From Lichenibacterium minor (GTDB lineage Bacteria > Pseudomonadota > Alphaproteobacteria > Rhizobiales > Beijerinckiaceae): a DNA stretch of 64,000 nt. Made by a program: the position numbers and the translations under genes. Under the pieces are notes generated by a model, which saw only the letters and a program-made list of their open reading frames with translations, did no database searches and had not been told where the DNA came from. The stretch is from contig NZ_QYBB01000014.1 in the NCBI RefSeq assembly GCF_004137685.1, positions 1 through 64,000 of the forward strand. The letters are read 5' to 3'. This document shows positions 60,159 through 64,000 of this stretch, piece after piece; position 1 is the stretch's first letter; every line of letters starts with the position of its first letter.

Positions 60159-61040
60159 TCACAGGCCCTGGACGACGGCCCGGCCGATGCCGCGGCCCTG
60201 CTCGACGAAGGCGCGGTCCTGCGTCTTCTGGGCGATGATCTGGTCCATGGTGCGGGCGGGCTCGGCGCAGCCGGCTTCCCCCACGACGCGGCCCGGCACG
60301 CCCACCACGGTCTTCTTCGGCGGCACGGACGCCAGCACCACGGAACCGGCCGCGATGCGGGAGCAGTGGCCGACCTCGATGTTGCCCAGCACCTTGGCGC
60401 CGGCGCCGATCAGCACTCCGCGGCGGATCTTGGGGTGGCGGTCGCCCGTCTCCTTGCCGGTGCCCCCGAGCGTCACGTCGTGGAGCAGCGACACGTCGTC
60501 CTCGACCACGGCCGTGACGCCGACCACGAGGCCGGTGGCGTGGTCGAGGAAGATGCCCTTGCCGAAGGGCGCCGCCGGATGGATGTCGGTCCCGAACACC
60601 CCGGAGGACCGGCTCTGCAGGTAGAGGGCGAGGTCGCGCCGCCCCATGCCCCACAGCGCGTGGGCGAAGCGGTGGGTTTGAATGGCGTGAAACCCCTTGA
60701 AGTGCAGGAGCGGCTCGACGAGGCGGGTGCAGGCCGGGTCGCGGTCGAAGAAGGCCATGATGTCGGCCCGGAACGCGTCGCCGATGGCGGGATCGTGCCG
60801 CGCCACCTCGGTGAACGCCTGGCTGAGCAGGATGGCGGGCACGTCGCCGTGGTCGAGCCTCGCCGCGATGCGGTAGATCACGGCCGCGTCCAGCGTGTCG
60901 TGGTTCAGAACCGTCGTCAGCATCAGCTTCGACAGCACCGGCTCGTGGTGCAGGATCTCGTCGGCCTCGGTCCGCATGCGGGCGAAGAGCGGGTCGACGC
61001 TCGCCATCTCGACGACCTGGGCGCTCTGGTTGTGCCACAT
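60159..61040 (-). CDS. cysE: serine O-acetyltransferase
   Basis: 293 residues from ATG 61040. N-terminal helical domain (Glu-Pro-Val-Leu-Ser-Lys, His-Asp-Pro-Ala) and a left-handed beta-helix of hexapeptide repeats. The active site is seen in Phe-Gly-Thr-Asp-Ile-His-Pro-Ala-Ala, Asp-His-Ala-Thr-Gly and His-Asp-Val-Thr-Leu-Gly-Gly-Thr-Gly. It makes O-acetylserine for cysteine synthesis. The C-terminal ~25 residues exceed the enzyme core but end without the usual Ile that docks into cysteine synthase. Neighbour order hydrolase-cysE-DUF3126 is the Rhizobiales norm. Confidence 0.94.
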   Translation of the reverse strand: MWHNQSAQVVEMASVDPLFARMRTEADEILHHEPVLSKLMLTTVLNHDTLDAAVIYRIAARLDHGDVPAILLSQAFTEVARHDPAIGDAFRADIMAFFDRDPACTRLVEPLLHFKGFHAIQTHRFAHALWGMGRRDLALYLQSRSSGVFGTDIHPAAPFGKGIFLDHATGLVVGVTAVVEDDVSLLHDVTLGGTGKETGDRHPKIRRGVLIGAGAKVLGNIEVGHCSRIAAGSVVLASVPPKKTVVGVPGRVVGEAGCAEPARTMDQIIAQKTQDRAFVEQGRGIGRAVVQGL

Positions 61041-61178
61041 GACTCGAACTCTCCACGCGCCGGAGGCCCCGCGACGTGGGACCACCTCAACACATACGGG
61101 TTCGCCGACGGGGAACAAGGCCCGGCCCGCTGGCGACATGGTGCAGCATGGACGCGACGGCTCCGCGACGGGGCCGGA

Positions 61179-61943
61179 TCAGGGGCGACGGAGCAGGAAC
61201 GCGAGGGTGCCGGCCTTGAAGACCCTGTCGCCGACCGCCGGGTTGTGGTCGCGGTCCGGGATGTCGAGCACGTCCCCGCGGGGAAGCAGTTCCGCCAGGC
61301 CGCGCGGGTCGCCCGCGACCGCGTCCCGGGTCCCCACGGCGACGAGGCAGGGCGCGGCGATGCGGCCGACGTCCGCGGGTGTGAGGGTCTGGCGCGAGCC
61401 GCGGATGCAGGCGGCCAGCGCCCGGAGGTCGTTGCCGCCCGCCTCGGCGAAGCGGCGGAACATCCGCTGCATGGGGTCGGTGAGGGCGTCGAGCGAGGGC
61501 GCCTCCATGGCGTCGCCGATGCCGGACGGCAGGCCGACGCCGCGCACGAGGTGGACGCCGAGGCCGCCGAACACGACCGAGCGGACGCGGTCCGGCGCCC
61601 GCAGCGCGAGAAAGGCCGCGACGCGCGCCCCCATCGAATAGCCGATCACGTCGGCGCGTTCGATCCCGAGGTGGTCGAGGAGGCAGAGCGCATCCTCGGC
61701 CATCAGCGGCGTGGCGTAGGCGTCGGCGGCGTGCGGCTTGTCGCTCGCCCCGTGGCCGCGGTGGTCGAACGCCACGGCGCGGCGCCCGTCCTCCGACAGG
61801 GTGCGGAGCCAACCCGTATCGGCCCAGTTGGTGCGGGCCGAGGACGCGAAGCCGTGGACCAGCAGCGCGGGTTCGCCGCGGTCCGCCGCCGCGGGGGGCT
61901 CGTCGCGGAACGCGATCCTGATGCCGTCCGAAGAAAAGTCCAT
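61179..61943 (-). CDS. alpha/beta-fold hydrolase
   Basis: 254 residues. Strand-loop elements Val-His-Gly-Phe-Ala-Ser-Ser (oxyanion loop, ~28-34), nucleophile elbow Gly-Tyr-Ser-Met-Gly-Ala (Ser ~101), a catalytic Asp in Val-Gly-Thr-Arg-Asp (~216) and His in Asp-Arg-Asp-His-Asn-Pro (~238). The substrate is unknown; family members hydrolyse esters or dienelactones. Conserved position upstream of cysE. Confidence 0.9.
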   Translation of the reverse strand: MDFSSDGIRIAFRDEPPAAADRGEPALLVHGFASSARTNWADTGWLRTLSEDGRRAVAFDHRGHGASDKPHAADAYATPLMAEDALCLLDHLGIERADVIGYSMGARVAAFLALRAPDRVRSVVFGGLGVHLVRGVGLPSGIGDAMEAPSLDALTDPMQRMFRRFAEAGGNDLRALAACIRGSRQTLTPADVGRIAAPCLVAVGTRDAVAGDPRGLAELLPRGDVLDIPDRDHNPAVGDRVFKAGTLAFLLRRP

Positions 61944-62099
61944 GCCGCCGCGTCCCCACCACCCGCCGTCCGCGAGCTTTGCCCCAAGCCCCCGCCGGGC
62001 GGCAAGTGCCGCGCCGTCCGGGCGAGGCCCCGGCGCCCTACCCTTCCGGCGTCGTTCCCCCTATGGTGCGGCGCGATCGTTCACCCGCCGAGGACACCC

Positions 62100-62345
62100 A
62101 TGGCCGGCCACCAGACCCCGCATTTCCACAATCAGCCCGGCGTGCCCACCATCCGGATCGGGGTCAGGGAGTTCATGTGCACCGGCGCGCTGCCGCCGCT
62201 CGACCATCCCCACACGTTCATCGACATGGGCGACAGCGACGACGCCATCTGTCCCTACTGCTCGACCCATTACGTGTTCAACGGGGCGCTCGGCCACCAC
62301 GCCGACCCGTCCGCCTGCGAATACACGCCCGACACCGCGCCCTGA
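62100..62345 (+). CDS. zf-CHCC zinc protein (mitochondrial NDUFS6-like)
   Basis: 81 residues. Zinc ligands in Phe-Met-Cys-Thr-Gly-Ala ... Asp-His-Pro-His ... Ile-Cys-Pro-Tyr-Cys-Ser-Thr-His-Tyr, the CHCC order of PF10276, the family of the mitochondrial complex I subunit NDUFS6. In alphaproteobacteria it is a short soluble protein thought to join complex I. It lies 8 bases before the FAD monooxygenase gene, which may be coupled. Confidence 0.9.
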   Translation: MAGHQTPHFHNQPGVPTIRIGVREFMCTGALPPLDHPHTFIDMGDSDDAICPYCSTHYVFNGALGHHADPSACEYTPDTAP

Positions 62346-62353
62346 CGGGCGCC

Positions 62354-63580
62354 ATGCCGAGGATCGCCGTCGCGGGCGCCGGCATCGGCGGCCTCGCGGC
62401 CGCCCTGGCGCTGGCGGAGGTCGGCTGCGCGGTCGACGTCTACGAGCGCGCGGGGACGCTGGACGCGGTCGGCGCCGGGGTGCAGCTGTCGCCGAACGCG
62501 TCGCTGGTGCTGCGGCGCCTCGGCGTGCTCGACGAGCTCGGGCCGGCGGCCGTCGAGTCCTCCGAGGTGCTGATGCGCCGGGCGCGCGACGGGGCCGTGC
62601 TGGCCCGCGTGCCGCTCGGCCCCGCGGCCGCGGCCCGCTACGGCGCGCCCTTCCTGTCGGCGCTCCGGGCCGACCTGCAGGCGGCGCTCCTCGCCCGCGT
62701 GGCGCTGCGCCCCGCCATCGCGCTCCACCTCGGCCGCGCGGTGGAAGGCTACGAAGGCAGCGGGCGCGGCGTCGCGCTGCGCTTCGCCGACGGCGCGGCG
62801 GCGGCCGACGGGCTCGTCGGGGCGGACGGCATCCGCTCGGCGGTGCGGCGGCAGATGACGGGCGCCGGCGACGCCAGCGCCTCGACCCGCTCGGCCTTTC
62901 GCGCGTCGGTCCCGCGCGCGGCGGCCGACCCGGACGCGCTCGTGCCGCGCTCGAACCTGTGGCTCGGGCGCGGCGCCCACCTGGTGCACTACCCGGTCGA
63001 CGGCGGGCGGCGGGTCAACGTCGTCGCCATCGTCGACGAGGGCGCGCCGACCGGCGGCGCGGAAACCTGGTCGCAGCCCGCCGAGGCCGCCGCGGTCGAG
63101 CGTCGCTTCGCCGGTTGGGCCCCACCCGCGCGACGCCTCATCGCGGCGGCGCCGGACTGGCGCCGGTGGCCGCTGCTGGACCGGCCGCCCCTGCCCCGCT
63201 GGTCCGACGGCGCCGTGACGCTGCTGGGAGACGCCGCCCACCCGATGCTGCCGTTCCTGGCGCAGGGCGCGGCGCAGTCGATCGAGGACGCGGCGGTGCT
63301 GGCCGACGCCGTCGCGCGCTGCGGCGGCGACCTGCCCGCGGCGTTCCGGGCCTACGAGGGCCTGCGGCGGCCCCGGACATCTCGCGTTCAGGCGCAATCC
63401 GCCAAGCAGGGCCGCGTGTACCACCTCGGCCCGCCGGCCTCCCTCGCGCGCGACATCGTGCTCTCGACCCTCGGCCCCGCCCGGCTGGCGGCGCGGGTCG
63501 ACTGGCTCTACGACGCACCCGCGGAGGTCAGGCGGTTCGCCGGCACCCGGACGAGCGCACCCGCGCCAACCCCGACCTGA
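62354..63580 (+). CDS. FAD-dependent monooxygenase
   Basis: 408 residues from ATG 62354. N-terminal Rossmann FAD motif Gly-Ala-Gly-Ile-Gly-Gly-Leu-Ala-Ala-Ala, the DG motif Gly-Ala-Asp-Gly-Ile-Arg-Ser-Ala-Val-Arg (about 156-165), and Leu-Leu-Gly-Asp-Ala-Ala-His-Pro-Met (about 291-299), as in salicylate hydroxylase-like and UbiH-like enzymes. Some NADPH-contacting Arg are visible. The substrate cannot be told from sequence; single-component aromatic hydroxylases are the nearest group. Confidence 0.88.
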   Translation: MPRIAVAGAGIGGLAAALALAEVGCAVDVYERAGTLDAVGAGVQLSPNASLVLRRLGVLDELGPAAVESSEVLMRRARDGAVLARVPLGPAAAARYGAPFLSALRADLQAALLARVALRPAIALHLGRAVEGYEGSGRGVALRFADGAAAADGLVGADGIRSAVRRQMTGAGDASASTRSAFRASVPRAAADPDALVPRSNLWLGRGAHLVHYPVDGGRRVNVVAIVDEGAPTGGAETWSQPAEAAAVERRFAGWAPPARRLIAAAPDWRRWPLLDRPPLPRWSDGAVTLLGDAAHPMLPFLAQGAAQSIEDAAVLADAVARCGGDLPAAFRAYEGLRRPRTSRVQAQSAKQGRVYHLGPPASLARDIVLSTLGPARLAARVDWLYDAPAEVRRFAGTRTSAPAPTPT

Positions 63581-63583
63581 TCC

Positions 63584-64000
63584 ATGTCGACCGAACCCCA
63601 GAAACCGGACCTGCGCTCGGCCCACGTCATCGTGGTGGCCAACGAGAAGGGCGGCACCGGCAAGTCCACCGTGTCCATCCACACCACGGTGGGGCTGCTG
63701 AAGGCGGGCTACCGCGTGGCGACGGTCGACCTCGACACGCGCCAGCGCACGCTCACGCGGTTCTTCGAGAACCGGCAGTCCTGGGCGGAACAGTCCGGCG
63801 TCGCCCTCGAGATGCCGTTCCACCACGCCCTCGACCGGGGCGATTCGCTCGACGTCGGCGACAACGAGACGCGCGAGTTCGGGGTGTTCGCCGACGCGAT
63901 CGAGCGGATCGAGCACGACTACGAGTTCGTGGTGATCGACACCCCGGCCTCCGACAGCTACCTGATGCGCCTCGCGCATTCGCTGGCCGACACGCTGGTG
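63584..64000 (+). CDS. mipZ: MipZ, division-plane positioning ATPase (partial)
   Basis: The first 139 codons; the rest is beyond the window. ParA/MinD-type P-loop Val-Val-Ala-Asn-Glu-Lys-Gly-Gly-Thr-Gly-Lys-Ser-Thr (about 17-29), then Val-Asp-Leu-Asp-Thr-Arg-Gln-Arg-Thr-Leu-Thr-Arg-Phe-Phe-Glu-Asn-Arg (MipZ-specific loop), and Val-Val-Ile-Asp-Thr-Pro-Ala (Walker B). MipZ inhibits FtsZ near the poles. The start is four bases after the monooxygenase stop. Confidence 0.93.
   Translation, partial: MSTEPQKPDLRSAHVIVVANEKGGTGKSTVSIHTTVGLLKAGYRVATVDLDTRQRTLTRFFENRQSWAEQSGVALEMPFHHALDRGDSLDVGDNETREFGVFADAIERIEHDYEFVVIDTPASDSYLMRLAHSLADTLV

Overview
The window comes from the chromosome of a high-G+C alphaproteobacterium, almost certainly of the order Hyphomicrobiales (Rhizobiales). 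The evidence is a 14-subunit nuo operon running nuoA to nuoN and followed by birA and rnj, MucR and GapR (DUF2312) regulators, the bamE / CBP3-chaperone / DUF177 / plsX / fabH / ihfA / merR block, the hydrolase-cysE-DUF3126 trio, and mipZ at the right edge. Family and genus cannot be fixed from the sequence alone.

Bases 1 to about 25,728 are an integrated element of prophage character, cut by the left edge of the window. Its right end is a tyrosine integrase beside a 46-base copy of the 3' half of a tRNA-Lys(UUU) gene, the expected attachment repeat. Reading leftwards from the integrase come a small unknown gene, a cluster of TTTCGTAC operator-like sites, an AlpA-type regulator, a DUF927/toprim primase-helicase, a RuvC-like nuclease, a DUF5681 (small-terminase-like) gene, an HGGxSTG gene, then a foreign cargo (DUF2382/DUF2171 stress protein fused to an unknown tail, RES-domain toxin, DUF2934 peptide), and a 1515-residue virion-like protein with its Gln-rich partner. 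No portal, large terminase or capsid gene is visible, so the element looks defective, satellite-like, or continued outside the window. Further left are a candidate two-gene membrane module (5452-7104), a rightward operon of nine overlapping genes dominated by small DNA-binding proteins including a zinc-less MucR, and a leftward operon of short proteins ending in a row of four small signal-peptide proteins.

Bases 25.8 to 31 kb hold a beta-keto acid cleavage enzyme gene broken by an apparent one-base deletion, its partner 3-hydroxyacyl dehydrogenase, gapR, a DUF1467 membrane protein, RNase J and biotin protein ligase. Bases 31.0 to 46.6 kb are the complete leftward complex I operon, with an extra 72-codon secreted protein between nuoD and nuoE, a His-rich loop in NuoL, a long polar tail on NuoE and two intergenic hairpin/repeat elements.

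Bases 46.7 to 52 kb are a looser region: an HPP-CBS membrane protein, several short hypothetical genes, a second zinc-less MucR closely related to the one on the element, and tRNA-Pro(GGG). Bases 51.8 to 64 kb are conserved housekeeping: lipid synthesis (plsX, fabH), ihfA, outer-membrane assembly (bamE), a rhomboid protease, PAS and double-PilZ proteins, cysteine synthesis (cysE), a mitochondrial-complex-I-like zinc protein (zf-CHCC), an FAD monooxygenase and the start of mipZ.
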